From Cohnella mopanensis (GTDB taxonomy: Bacteria; Bacillota; Bacilli; Paenibacillales; Paenibacillaceae): a stretch of 64,000 nt of DNA. Each line of letters starts with the position of its first letter. The stretch's first letter is position 1. The notes beneath the pieces are model-generated. The model was not told the origin of the DNA. It saw only the letters and a program-made list of their open reading frames with translations, and searched no databases. The position numbers were made by a program, and so were the translations under genes. The DNA lies in contig NZ_JAKRWM010000015.1 of assembly GCF_022352055.1 (NCBI RefSeq), forward strand, positions 1-64,000, read 5' to 3'. Of this stretch, positions 46,301 to 54,902 are shown in pieces.

Positions 46301-49300
46301 ACGGGGAACGGCGTATCGACTCCGAGAGGTTGGAACCGAATGCCGTCAGCTCAGTCCATTTGAAGGAGAAAACCATTACCGAGGATAAGCTGGCCGATGG
46401 ATTGATCACGAGAGTGAAGCTCGCGGACGGTAGCGTTACGCTGGATAAACTCGCGGATGGCAGCGTGACGACGGAGAAGCTGGTTAAAGGCTCCGTAACG
46501 ACGGAGAAACTGGTTAACGGCTCGATCACGACCGAGAAAATGGCGGACGGTAGCATCGGCATGGATCAACTGGCGGTGGGTTCGGTTGTTTCGGATGTTC
46601 TCGCGGATGGCAGCGTGACGACGGATAAAGTATTGGACCGCGCGATAACGAGGGAGAAGCTCGCCGGCGAAAGCGTTGGATCGGATCAACTGGCGGCGGG
46701 TTCGGTTGTTGCGGAAATTCTCGCGGATGGCAGCGTAACGACGGAAAAGCTGCAAGATCGCGCGATAACGACGGAGAAGCTGGCGGACGGAAGCGTAGGT
46801 ACGGAGCAATTGGCGGCGGGTTCGGTTGTTGCGGAAATACTCGCGGATGGCAGCGTGACGATGGAGACGCTGCAAGATCGCGCGGTAACGACGGAGAAGC
46901 TGGCGGAGGGCAGCGTAGGTACGGAGCAATTGGCGGCGGGTTCGGTTGCTGCGGAAATTCTCGCGGATGGCAGCGTGACGGCGGAGAAAGTATTAGATCG
47001 CGCGATAACGACGGAGAAGCTGGCGGATGGCAGCGTAGGTACGGAGCAATTGGCGGCGGGTTCGGTTGCTGCGGAAATACTCGCGGATGGCAGCGTGACG
47101 GCGGAGAAAGTATTAGATCGCGCGATAACGACGGAGAAGCTGGCGGATGGCAGCGTAGGTACGGAGCAATTGGCGGCGGGTTCGGTTGCTGCGGAAATAC
47201 TCGCGGATGGCAGCGTGACGGCGGAGAAGCTGCAAGATCGCGCGGTACCGACGGAGAAGCTGGCGGACGGCAGCGTAGGTAAGGAGCAATTGGCGGCGGG
47301 TTCGGTTGCTGCGGAAATACTCGCGGATGGCAGCGTGACGGCGGAGAAGCTGCAAGATCGCGCGGTAACGACGGAGAAGCTGGCGGACGGCAGCGTAGGT
47401 ATGGAGCAATTGGCGGCGGGTTCGGTAACGGCAACTATTATAGCGGATAGAAGCATAACGACTGAGAAATTGCAGAACCGCGCCGTTACTTCCGAGAAGC
47501 TTGCCTACGGTAGCATTGGGAACGAGCAACTGGCGGTAGGCGCGGTTAGCGAGGATAATTTGGCGGACCAGAGCGTAACGGAAGCCAAGCTTGCCAATGG
47601 CGTAGTGACGGCTATGAAGCTAGCGATGGGAAGCGTAGGAACGTATCAATTGGCAATGGGTTCCGTCATCGCGGACATCTTGGCGGATCGAAGCATATCG
47701 ACGGAGAAGTTGCTGGATCGTTTGGTTACGACGGAGAAGTTAGCGGACGGCAGCGTAGGCACGGAACAGATGGCGGCAGGCTCCGTGCAAGCGGACATCT
47801 TGGCGAATGGAAGCATTACGACGGAAAAGCTGCTTGACGGAGTCGTTACGACGGATAAGCTTGCAGGAGACAGCGTAGGAACGAGTCAATTGGTTAGCGG
47901 CTCCGTGACAACGGACATTCTGGCCGATGACAGCGTGACGGATGCTAAGTTAAGAGACGGGACGATCACGGCGAATAAACTCGCCAATAGAACGATAGGA
48001 TCGCTTCAAATGGCGGAAAGCTCGGTGACGAGGAGCATCTTAGCCGACGAAAGCGTATCGACGGAAAAACTGTTGAATCGTGCGGTAACGACGGAAAAAC
48101 TAGCGGACGGAAGCGTGGGAACGCATCAACTAGAGAAAGGCGCAGTCCATTCGGGGAATCTGGCGGACGAAAGTATTACGACCTTGAAGCTGTCCAACGC
48201 AGCGGTGACCTCGGATAAAATAGCCAACGAAACCGTGGGGACGAATCATTTCGTAAGGGAATCCGTGACGGAAGAAATACTGGCCGACTTAAGCGTTACT
48301 AGCTCGAAGCTAGCTGAAGGCTCGGTGACGACTCCGCATCTCGCTTATCGAAGCGTGGGAACGGATCAACTGAAAGTAGAGTCGGTTACGGAAGACAAAT
48401 TAGCTAACGATAGCGTTACGACAGTTAAACTCATCGATGGCGTCATCACGACGGATAAACTGGCAGGAGGCAGCGTGGGATCGAGCCAGATGTCCGACGG
48501 AGCGGTAACTTCGGAAAAATTGGCTTACGGGTCTGTATCCTCCGAGAAGCTGCTGGACCGGTCCGTGACTTCGGAGAAAATTGCCGATCAAGGCGTCGGG
48601 ACCAGACAATTGGCCGAACGCTCGGTGACGGAAGATATATTGGCGGACAGCAGCATATCGACCGTGAAATTGTCCGATGGGGCGGTTACGTCAGAGAAGC
48701 TGGCCGAAGGAAGTATCGGTACCGACCAGTTAGCCGAAGGCTCCGTGACGACGTTAAAACTGGCGAACGGCTCCGTGGCGCAAAATAACCTTTCGCCTGT
48801 CTTGCTTCAATTTTTGAGCTATGTGGGTGACGCCATTACCGATGAACGGTTGGCGGTTGGTGCTGTCAGCTCGGAGAAATTGGCTCTTGGAGCGGTGGGA
48901 ACGGAACAGTTGGCGGACGGCTCGGTAACGAGAGATAAAGTAAGCGAGGGTAGCATCGGCGCGAATCAACTGGCAGCGGGCTCTGTTAATGCCGAAAAGA
49001 TATCCGTGCGAAGCGTCAGTTCCTCGCACATCATCCCACGCTCCATACTCGGTTATCATCTTGGGGAGCAGACGATTACTTCCAGTCATTTTAAGCCGCA
49101 GGCCGTAACGGAAGCCCTGATTGCGGATGGCAGCGTGAGCGAAGCGAAGCTGTCTAGCGAAGTGCGCGAACTGCTTAATGAAATACAGCAAGCGCAAGCA
49201 GTTGCAGTCAAGCCTGTTGAGGCAATACGCGAGCTCGTTCCGGGTAGCGTGACGAGGGAGCATCTGGCGGATGGTAGCATAGGCGGATCGAAGCTGGAGC

Positions 49301-49947
49301 GCGGAGGCGTAACGAGTGAACATCTTGCTGTAGGAAGCGTAGGCGGCGCGCAAGTATGGCTAGGTAGCATCACAGGTGATCATATAGCGGATGGAAGCAT
49401 TAGCGGGGCGAAGCTGGAACTGGGCAGCGTAACGAGCGATCATCTGGCGGATGGCAACATTAGCGGGTCGAAACTGGAACCGGGTAGCATATCGAGCGAT
49501 CACTTATTGGATGGCAGCGTAAGCAGTTCGAAGCTGGAACTAGGCAGTATCGCAAGCGAGCACCTGGCAGATGGCAGCGTGAGCAGCACCAAGTTAGAAG
49601 CAGGGTGCATCACAAGCGAGCATTTGTTGGATGGTAGCATAAGCGAGTCGAAACTATCTTTTCAACCCGTGATTGCTCAACTACCTGGCGTTAGCTTATT
49701 GTTCGGCAACCAACAATACGAGTTCCAAGGCGGCATGGAGTCCATGCATATAGTCGTTCCTTTCTCCGCTCCTTTTGCCGACACCTCGTATACTTTGGTA
49801 GCCATGTCGAATCATGCTTCTTGTAGCTGTATTCTCGGTGCCAAACGCCCGCATGAAGCTGAGCTCATCGTATTCCGAACACGGCTCGGACCCGAACCTA
49901 AAGGCTTCATTCAATGGATTGCATTAGGCAATAGATCGCTAGGTTAA
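43363..49947 (+). CDS. Giant decapeptide-repeat protein with WIAG-tail-like C-terminus
   Basis: A 2194-residue protein, the largest in the window. The start at 43363 follows AAGGAGAGG. There is no signal peptide: a Lys-rich N-terminus and a low-complexity Ser/Ala/Glu region occupy ~1-195. Then about 190 tandem ten-residue repeats, consensus DGSVTTEKLA (Gly2, Ser3, Val/Ile4, Leu9 most constant), run to about residue 2100. The final ~90 residues form a compact beta-rich domain ending in FIQWIALGNRSLG, like the tail of WIAG-tail proteins and of phage tail-fibre tips. Between 46.7 and 47.4 kb the gene contains six nearly identical 120-bp units. It may be a spore-envelope or surface fibre (inference). 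Confidence 0.88.
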   Translation: MKKKQASKTTKSRRPLFYVDNPNKLELQWLDDIQQSQAKSITLHGSAVSAQQTTVSQAGSKQGQGPSNAHGNRKPLNAASAAKNDQASPSTGMPLSSELVSTDQEAEEIIAIASALSPAIEFPAAVELPDIIAVVESAESESSQSADALVAMLQEDSSDNEALEAAIVAEELSDRQVRHDKLEEKRMPLRPAPIVYTDDIADEAVTGEKLAPFAVKAVHLAADSVSTNSMADFSVTAIKLADGSITSSKLAPESVVGDHLTKNSISGQKIRDRSITGEKLRDGSVSSEKLADRTISSDKIAEGSIQSKHLNLSIITSELLQDQIITSDKIRSGSIRSENLANESVDTSKLADGSVTNSKLRDGSISKDKVARGAIESQHLTDGLVLADHVAFGVLQGKHLAPRAVAAEHLADGTVGARELADRSVSGSKLMLSTVQSEHLQAGAVKGEHLESETVKTKHLADGTIIASKLAEQAVTTLKLVDHAITSTKIADQSIVSGKIADEAIQTRHVAKGSILSDKLADGSVEARHLTDKSVDGRHMSAQAIGREHLQEGLIGAGQLAKNIVQSQHLSDGAVGTSQLSDGAVSSVKLGDQSVSSRNLANAAVKTEHLASESVTTEQLAAGSLRPYHFGPESVIGGTLATESVDSRHIRQGAIEAAHLGNASVSTEALQIEAVSEKNIAPGAVGERQLGIRSVFSHHLTDHLITSLKLSPECVSTDKLADLAVTTAKIADDSITSDKLSDNAVYEKALQDGVVTGRTLAEGSVTSKHLKIKSIKQAHLSEGAVTASILAEGSVTSDKIANGSVKSQHLVTSAVESRHLAEQAVIGVHLAEKSIRDLHLNEGIINASKLAPNSVDSSKLQAGAVKEAHIGDKSITSVHLQANIIDSAHLRKEAVGAAHLAKESVQEATISNQAITTDKLADDSVTSKKIALHSVGNEHLQIESVSGKHLKSEAVHGYHLRKGTVSVSHLAPDLLDLAKNGERRIDSERLEPNAVSSVHLKEKTITEDKLADGLITRVKLADGSVTLDKLADGSVTTEKLVKGSVTTEKLVNGSITTEKMADGSIGMDQLAVGSVVSDVLADGSVTTDKVLDRAITREKLAGESVGSDQLAAGSVVAEILADGSVTTEKLQDRAITTEKLADGSVGTEQLAAGSVVAEILADGSVTMETLQDRAVTTEKLAEGSVGTEQLAAGSVAAEILADGSVTAEKVLDRAITTEKLADGSVGTEQLAAGSVAAEILADGSVTAEKVLDRAITTEKLADGSVGTEQLAAGSVAAEILADGSVTAEKLQDRAVPTEKLADGSVGKEQLAAGSVAAEILADGSVTAEKLQDRAVTTEKLADGSVGMEQLAAGSVTATIIADRSITTEKLQNRAVTSEKLAYGSIGNEQLAVGAVSEDNLADQSVTEAKLANGVVTAMKLAMGSVGTYQLAMGSVIADILADRSISTEKLLDRLVTTEKLADGSVGTEQMAAGSVQADILANGSITTEKLLDGVVTTDKLAGDSVGTSQLVSGSVTTDILADDSVTDAKLRDGTITANKLANRTIGSLQMAESSVTRSILADESVSTEKLLNRAVTTEKLADGSVGTHQLEKGAVHSGNLADESITTLKLSNAAVTSDKIANETVGTNHFVRESVTEEILADLSVTSSKLAEGSVTTPHLAYRSVGTDQLKVESVTEDKLANDSVTTVKLIDGVITTDKLAGGSVGSSQMSDGAVTSEKLAYGSVSSEKLLDRSVTSEKIADQGVGTRQLAERSVTEDILADSSISTVKLSDGAVTSEKLAEGSIGTDQLAEGSVTTLKLANGSVAQNNLSPVLLQFLSYVGDAITDERLAVGAVSSEKLALGAVGTEQLADGSVTRDKVSEGSIGANQLAAGSVNAEKISVRSVSSSHIIPRSILGYHLGEQTITSSHFKPQAVTEALIADGSVSEAKLSSEVRELLNEIQQAQAVAVKPVEAIRELVPGSVTREHLADGSIGGSKLERGGVTSEHLAVGSVGGAQVWLGSITGDHIADGSISGAKLELGSVTSDHLADGNISGSKLEPGSISSDHLLDGSVSSSKLELGSIASEHLADGSVSSTKLEAGCITSEHLLDGSISESKLSFQPVIAQLPGVSLLFGNQQYEFQGGMESMHIVVPFSAPFADTSYTLVAMSNHASCSCILGAKRPHEAELIVFRTRLGPEPKGFIQWIALGNRSLG

Positions 49948-49965
49948 TTGCTGCGTGAAATCTTG

Positions 49966-49994
49966 AAGCGATGTCTCAACACGAGGCATCGCTT
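49966..49994 (+). terminator. Weak terminator-like hairpin
   Basis: AAGCGATG pairs with CATCGCTT across 13 bases, 20 bases after the giant gene, but the following T-tract is broken. The rest of 49995-50144 shows no gene. Confidence 0.5.
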
Positions 49995-50144
49995 TCTGAC
50001 GTTCTTAAGACTTTTTTGAGGATCAAGTAGCAGTCACGAATTAATAATTATGGAATATAGACGAATCGCCAATGCAATGAGACTAGGAGATACATATTTC
50101 TAAAGACATAACGGGATAGGTTTGTTTAATTATCAAGGAGAGGA

Positions 50145-51050
50145 ATGACATTAATGAAAAAATCCACCCAATTGAAGCTAATGATCCAGTCACAGACAAC
50201 GGACTATATCATGGAGGCCCATAACGGTTTGTCCGCGAAAATCGTGGAGGAGGCCGGCTTCAAAGGGATTTGGGCCAGCGGACTTTCAATTGCAGCTTCT
50301 ATGGGCGTAAGAGACAACAATGAAGCTTCCTGGACGCAGGTGCTGGATGTCTTAGAGTTTATGAGTGATGCAACGAAGATCCCGATTTTGCTGGATGGCG
50401 ACACGGGATACGGAAACTTTAACAATGCAAGGAGATTGTTGAAAAAATTGGAGCAGCGACAGATTGCTGGGGTGTGTATCGAAGATAAACTCTTTCCCAA
50501 AACAAACTCTTTTATCAAAGGGGAAGCGCAGCCACTTGCCCCTATCGATGAGTTTTGCGGCAAAATAAAAGCCATGAAGGATACCCAGAAGGATCAGGAT
50601 TTTGTAGTCGTAGCGAGAGTGGAGGCTTTTATCGCGGGTCATGGACTCGATGAAATGCTTAAAAGAGCAGAAGCTTATCGACAAGCGGGAGCAGACGCTA
50701 TTCTCGCACACAGCAAACGAGCGGATATCAACGAGATTGAAGCTTTCGTGAAAGAATGGGGCGGTAGACTTCCGGTTATTATTGTGCCGACAAAATATTA
50801 TAAGACACCCAAAAACCGCTTTCAGGAATTAGGAATCAATTTAGTCATTTGGGCCAATCACAACTTAAGGGCATCGGTAAGTGCCATGCAAAAAATTAGC
50901 AGAAAATTATTTAAAGAAGAAAGTCTCATCCAGATCGAAAACAAAATAACCCCCCTCGAAGAAATATTCCGTCTGCAAAACGCAGAGGAACTCCAATTGG
51001 CTGAAGAAAAGTACTTTACTACCTCATCTGTTGAAAAAGGAAGCGAATAG
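50145..51050 (+). CDS. pepM: Phosphoenolpyruvate phosphomutase
   Basis: A 301-residue enzyme that converts phosphoenolpyruvate to phosphonopyruvate, the entry step of almost all phosphonate biosynthesis. The diagnostic motif [10 protein letters not shown] lies at 113-122, the metal-binding [11 protein letters not shown] at 81-91 and [20 protein letters not shown] (split) at 43-62; together they separate it from isocitrate lyase and methylisocitrate lyase. ATG 50145 lies close to AAGGAGAGG; ATG 50154 is an alternative. It is the first gene of the AEP cluster, 155 bases before the radical SAM gene. Confidence 0.96.
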   Translation: MTLMKKSTQLKLMIQSQTTDYIMEAHNGLSAKIVEEAGFKGIWASGLSIAASMGVRDNNEASWTQVLDVLEFMSDATKIPILLDGDTGYGNFNNARRLLKKLEQRQIAGVCIEDKLFPKTNSFIKGEAQPLAPIDEFCGKIKAMKDTQKDQDFVVVARVEAFIAGHGLDEMLKRAEAYRQAGADAILAHSKRADINEIEAFVKEWGGRLPVIIVPTKYYKTPKNRFQELGINLVIWANHNLRASVSAMQKISRKLFKEESLIQIENKITPLEEIFRLQNAEELQLAEEKYFTTSSVEKGSE

Positions 51051-51231
51051 GAGCAAATCGTATCATCTGAAAGGCACCGTTCCAGAGTTCGAAGGCACGG
51101 TTTATTTATTTTCGCTGAACGGCTTGCGGATTTCTTGGCTTTTCCACGTTTGTCTAACACACAGTTGTCTCTAATCGCATTAACTGGAGCAAAATCACGT
51201 TTCCGTGATGGGAGAGGAGAATAAACGTTCA

Positions 51232-52401
51232 ATGCAGGTAAAATACATTACAAAGTTGGAGGAATTACCCCATTTGTCAGACGGGGAGAGGGCTGCCTTG
51301 AAGCAAGTGACCGATAAATTCGTTTTTCGGTTGAACGATTATTATTTACGGTTGATTGACTGGTCGAATCCGAATGACCCCATCAGAAAGCTCGTGATTC
51401 CAAATGCCAATGAACTTTGGGAATACGGCCGATGGGACGCTTCTGATGAAGATACGAACTACGTGGTAAAGGGATGTCAACATAAATATCGAACGACTGC
51501 ATTGTTGCTTGTCTCTGAAGTATGCGGAGCCTACTGTAGATTCTGCTTCCGCAAGCGCTTGTTCCGTGCGGACGTGAAAGAGGCGATGCCGGACGTTCAA
51601 GACGGAATCGATTATATCGCTAGAACACCTGAAATCAACAATGTTCTGTTAACTGGCGGCGATCCGCTCATCCTAGCGACGAGCAAGCTTCGCAACCTTC
51701 TGGAAGCCCTAAGATCAATCGAGCACGTGAAAATCATAAGAATCGGTTCGAAATTGCCTGTCTTCAATCCTATGAGAATCTATGAAGACGAAGAATTACT
51801 CAATACGATTCGAACCTATTCCACGGAAGAAAAAAGGATCTATATTATGGCGCATGTTAACCATCCCAAAGAGATCACTCCGGAAGCCATTAAATGCTTT
51901 AAGGCACTTTACGATGCCGGAGCTATCGTCGTGAATCAGACGCCTCTGCTGAAAGGAATCAACGATGATCCTGCAGTGCTCGGTGAATTGCTTGATCGGC
52001 TTTCATGGGCGGGCGTTACTCCTTATTACTTTTTCATAAACAGACCCGTGGCGGGTAACAGGGGGTTCGTGCTCACACTGAAAGAAACGTACCGAATCGT
52101 GGAAGAAGCCAAAGCTAGAACATCAGGCTTAGGCAAACGAGTGAAGCTTTGCATGAGTCATACGTCAGGAAAAATCGAGATCCTTGCAGTCGAGAACGGC
52201 AAAGTTTACTTAAAATATCATCAATCGCGTGACGGAGAGTATGGTAAGTTGATGATTTTGGATTGTCCCGAAGAGGCTGCATGGTTTGACGATTTGCCTG
52301 GTAATGAAAAATATTGGAACAGGCCGATCAAGAAAACGAACGAAGTCATTTCCGTGAACGAAATGTCGGATATGCCTCAGAAAAAAACTATCGAACAATA
52401 G
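51232..52401 (+). CDS. Lysine-2,3-aminomutase-family radical SAM enzyme with altered substrate pocket
   Basis: A 389-residue KamA-family protein. The iron-sulphur motif is C98-x3-C102-x2-C105 (VCGAYCRFC), GGDPL lies at 142-146, and a PLP Lys candidate (Lys314) is in HTSGKIEIL. Compared from memory with Clostridium lysine 2,3-aminomutase, the two aspartates that hold the lysine side-chain amine correspond here to Arg271 (YYFFINRPVAG) and about Cys307, so lysine is unlikely to be the substrate. ATG 51232 is chosen for the GGAGAGGAG 12 bases upstream. It is translationally close to the ATP-grasp gene (12 bases). Confidence 0.85.
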   Translation: MQVKYITKLEELPHLSDGERAALKQVTDKFVFRLNDYYLRLIDWSNPNDPIRKLVIPNANELWEYGRWDASDEDTNYVVKGCQHKYRTTALLLVSEVCGAYCRFCFRKRLFRADVKEAMPDVQDGIDYIARTPEINNVLLTGGDPLILATSKLRNLLEALRSIEHVKIIRIGSKLPVFNPMRIYEDEELLNTIRTYSTEEKRIYIMAHVNHPKEITPEAIKCFKALYDAGAIVVNQTPLLKGINDDPAVLGELLDRLSWAGVTPYYFFINRPVAGNRGFVLTLKETYRIVEEAKARTSGLGKRVKLCMSHTSGKIEILAVENGKVYLKYHQSRDGEYGKLMILDCPEEAAWFDDLPGNEKYWNRPIKKTNEVISVNEMSDMPQKKTIEQ

Positions 52402-52413
52402 AGGAGAATCGGA

Positions 52414-53724
52414 ATGTATCGTTCAGAACAATCTTCATCGACTATCCATCCGATCGTCGGAGTGTATCTTGGAAGTGGATCGATACCGTTAAGAGACATT
52501 GGAAAATATGTCAGGATCAATAAACTTGTGAAAGCGAACAGAAGGGCCGGTACGACGCTAGCTTTTTTCACCGCTAATGATTTAAATTTCTCCGAGGAAA
52601 ATTTCGAAGGAGCTTACTTCGATGAAAAGGGGAGAAAGTGGCAAAAAAAATCGTTCCCTTTTCCTGACGTCGTTTATATCCGAGGAGGCGGAGGCGAAAC
52701 CGACGGCATTCTGGAAAGATTCGATGAGCTGGGAATCAAAAGAATCAATCCGATCCATGCCTTTAATAAGAGTGAATTATATCAATACTTGAACGAGAAC
52801 GAAAATTTAAGATCTTATTTACCTAGTACCGTAAATGTTGATAACAGGAACGAAATCAAAAATACGATTCTTAAGTTCAGGAAAGCGTATGTGAAGGCGC
52901 ACCGCGGCAGGAAAGGGCTGCAAGTGATGCGTATCGAGAAATTACCTAAAAACCCGGGTTACGTATATAGTTATTCGATTATCGGGAAATTGGTTCGCAG
53001 GAAAGCAAACAATATGCAAAGCTTGCTTAAAAACATCAATACCTTTTTCGGAAATAAAAAAGTAATTGTTCAGAGGGCAATCGATCTGGTGAAGATCAAT
53101 AAAAACCGTCTTGTCGATTTTCGGGCAGAAGTGCAAAGAAACAAAAATGGCGAAATCGACATCGTCGGAATATGCGTAAGGGTAGGCAGTCCCAATTCCC
53201 CAATTACGACCCATTCGTTCGCTTATCGATATGACGTTTTTCTCCCTAAGCTATTTCCCCGTTATACCGCCAAGCAATTATTCGTTTTGAAAATAAAGAT
53301 CAAAAAGTTTTTACACCAAGTTTATTTGGGAGTGGAGAATAAGTACGGAAAATTCGGGGAAATCGGTATAGACTTTGCCGTGGATAGAAGAGGGAAAATT
53401 TGGCTTATTGAATGTAATGCCCAATCGGCCAAAGTTTCAATTGTAAAAGCGTATGGATCTAGAGCGGAGCGGGTGTTTCTGAACCCACTGGAGTACGCGA
53501 AAACGATCACCAACTTCGACAGAGACCTATCATCCTTCGAAACAGAGGTTCCCGCAGCAATTGAAACTGTGAAAGGAACAGAGGTAGTTAAAGTAGCAGA
53601 AGCCATTATACCAAAAGAAGTGTTTATAGCAGCAGTAGCAGAAAAAGTAGAGGGAGCAGAAGTAGAAGTAGAAGCAGTAGCGGAAGTAGTAGCGGAAGCA
53701 GTAGCGGTAGAAGCAAAAGATTAG
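52414..53724 (+). CDS. Full-length YheC/D-like ATP-grasp protein with Ala-Val-Glu tail
   Basis: A 436-residue protein of the spore-coat-associated YheC/YheD family. An N-terminal domain (~1-130, VGVYLGSGSIPLRDI; VVYIRGGGGETDGIL split) precedes the ATP-grasp core: VKAHRGRKGLQVMRI, IVQRAIDLVK, DFRAEVQRN and IGIDFAVDRRGKIWLIECNAQ, with the ATP-grasp Asp, Glu and Asn. From about 375 onward is a low-complexity Glu/Ala/Val tail coded by alternating GTA, GAA and GCA codons. GAGGAG precedes the ATG. ATP-grasp enzymes join carboxylates to amines or thiols via acyl-phosphate. In the AEP operon it may attach an amino acid to a phosphonate (inference). Confidence 0.87.
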   Translation: MYRSEQSSSTIHPIVGVYLGSGSIPLRDIGKYVRINKLVKANRRAGTTLAFFTANDLNFSEENFEGAYFDEKGRKWQKKSFPFPDVVYIRGGGGETDGILERFDELGIKRINPIHAFNKSELYQYLNENENLRSYLPSTVNVDNRNEIKNTILKFRKAYVKAHRGRKGLQVMRIEKLPKNPGYVYSYSIIGKLVRRKANNMQSLLKNINTFFGNKKVIVQRAIDLVKINKNRLVDFRAEVQRNKNGEIDIVGICVRVGSPNSPITTHSFAYRYDVFLPKLFPRYTAKQLFVLKIKIKKFLHQVYLGVENKYGKFGEIGIDFAVDRRGKIWLIECNAQSAKVSIVKAYGSRAERVFLNPLEYAKTITNFDRDLSSFETEVPAAIETVKGTEVVKVAEAIIPKEVFIAAVAEKVEGAEVEVEAVAEVVAEAVAVEAKD

Positions 53725-53741
53725 GAAGGTGCAAATCATCG

Positions 53742-54902
53742 ATGATCAACACCAAAATTTTTGGGAGAGAGTTGAAAAAACTAGGCTTTGATTTTTACGT
53801 TGGCGTTCCCTGCTCCTTCTTAAAAAATTTAATCAATTATGCCATCAATGAGAGCGAATATATCGGGGCGGCAAACGAGGGGGACGCGGTCGCTATTGCT
53901 TCCGGCGCTTTATTGGGAGGGAAGAAACCGGTTGTTTTAATGCAAAATTCGGGTCTTGCGAACGCTGTATCGCCGCTCGTGTCTCTTAATTATCCGTTTC
54001 GCATTCCGGTATTGGGATTTGTCAGCTGGCGAGGGCAACCCGGCTATCAAGATGAACCTCAGCATGAACTGATGGGACGAATAACGACAAATCTGCTTGA
54101 TTCCATGCAGGTGAAGTGGATGTATTTGTCTGCCGATTTCAAGAAAGCCAAACATCAGATCTCGCTGGCAGCCAAGTATATTGAGAGCGGTCATCCCTTT
54201 TTCTTCGTCGTAAAAAAAGAGAGTTTTGAACAAGAGATACTGCAAGAACAAGACCGTTACTTCAGCGTTAACAAAGAAAACATCAGCCAATGGGCCGACA
54301 ATCAGCTGCCTACCCGTCAGGAAGCATTGCGGGTCATCAATGGATGCAAAGACGGCAAAACCGCTCAGCTCGCGACGACCGGAAAAACGGGGAGGCAATT
54401 GTACGAAATCGAAGATGCATGCAATAACCTTTATATGGTCGGTTCTATGGGGTGCATCGCTTCTTTCGGCCTCGGGCTGTCGATTAGTAAACCCGATTTC
54501 GATATCGTAGTTATCGATGGAGACGGCTCGCTGTTAATGAGGATGGGGAGCATGGCTACGATTGGCTACTACAATCCGCGGAATATGATTCATATTTTAC
54601 TGGATAACAATGCTCATGATTCTACAGGAGGGCAGAAGACGGTTTCCCACAACATTAATTTTATCAATGTTGCTTCCTCCTGCGGCTACGCGAAATCTAT
54701 TTACATCCACGATCTAAATGAGCTGAATAAATGCTTGAACGAATGGAAAATAACGAAAGGCTTAACCTTTCTTCATCTTAAAATTTCGTCAGGTACGGAG
54801 GAACAGTTAAGTCGACCGGCAATTAAACCTTACGAGGTCAAAGAACGATTAGCGATGTTTTTGAATCGAAATGTCTCCGAATCGAAAGGAGCGAGAAGTT
54901 GA
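53742..54902 (+). CDS. ppd: Phosphonopyruvate decarboxylase
   Basis: A 386-residue thiamine diphosphate enzyme converting phosphonopyruvate to phosphonoacetaldehyde, the irreversible step that pulls the mutase reaction forward. Features: YVGVPCS (20-26), the catalytic-type Glu46 in NEGDAVA, and the ThDP/Mg motif GDGS (260-263) ending in LLDNNAHDSTGGQKT. The whole protein fits the Ppd (AepY) family in one chain. AGGAAGGTG precedes the ATG. Its stop overlaps the transaminase start as TGATG. Confidence 0.95.
   Translation: MINTKIFGRELKKLGFDFYVGVPCSFLKNLINYAINESEYIGAANEGDAVAIASGALLGGKKPVVLMQNSGLANAVSPLVSLNYPFRIPVLGFVSWRGQPGYQDEPQHELMGRITTNLLDSMQVKWMYLSADFKKAKHQISLAAKYIESGHPFFFVVKKESFEQEILQEQDRYFSVNKENISQWADNQLPTRQEALRVINGCKDGKTAQLATTGKTGRQLYEIEDACNNLYMVGSMGCIASFGLGLSISKPDFDIVVIDGDGSLLMRMGSMATIGYYNPRNMIHILLDNNAHDSTGGQKTVSHNINFINVASSCGYAKSIYIHDLNELNKCLNEWKITKGLTFLHLKISSGTEEQLSRPAIKPYEVKERLAMFLNRNVSESKGARS

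Noticed and set aside
46233..47529. Long Pro/Arg/Ser-rich frames on the minus strand of the giant gene
   Set aside because: They are antisense shadows of the decapeptide repeat; codon pattern and ribosome sites support only the plus strand.
50040..50130. Sigma-E or sigma-K promoter for pepM
   Set aside because: CATA-containing sequences occur but with wrong spacing to TA or to a -35 element; no convincing promoter could be chosen.
51232..52401. Plain lysine 2,3-aminomutase for beta-lysine osmolyte synthesis
   Set aside because: The lysine-binding aspartates are not found, and the usual partner acetyltransferase (AblB/YodP) gene is absent.
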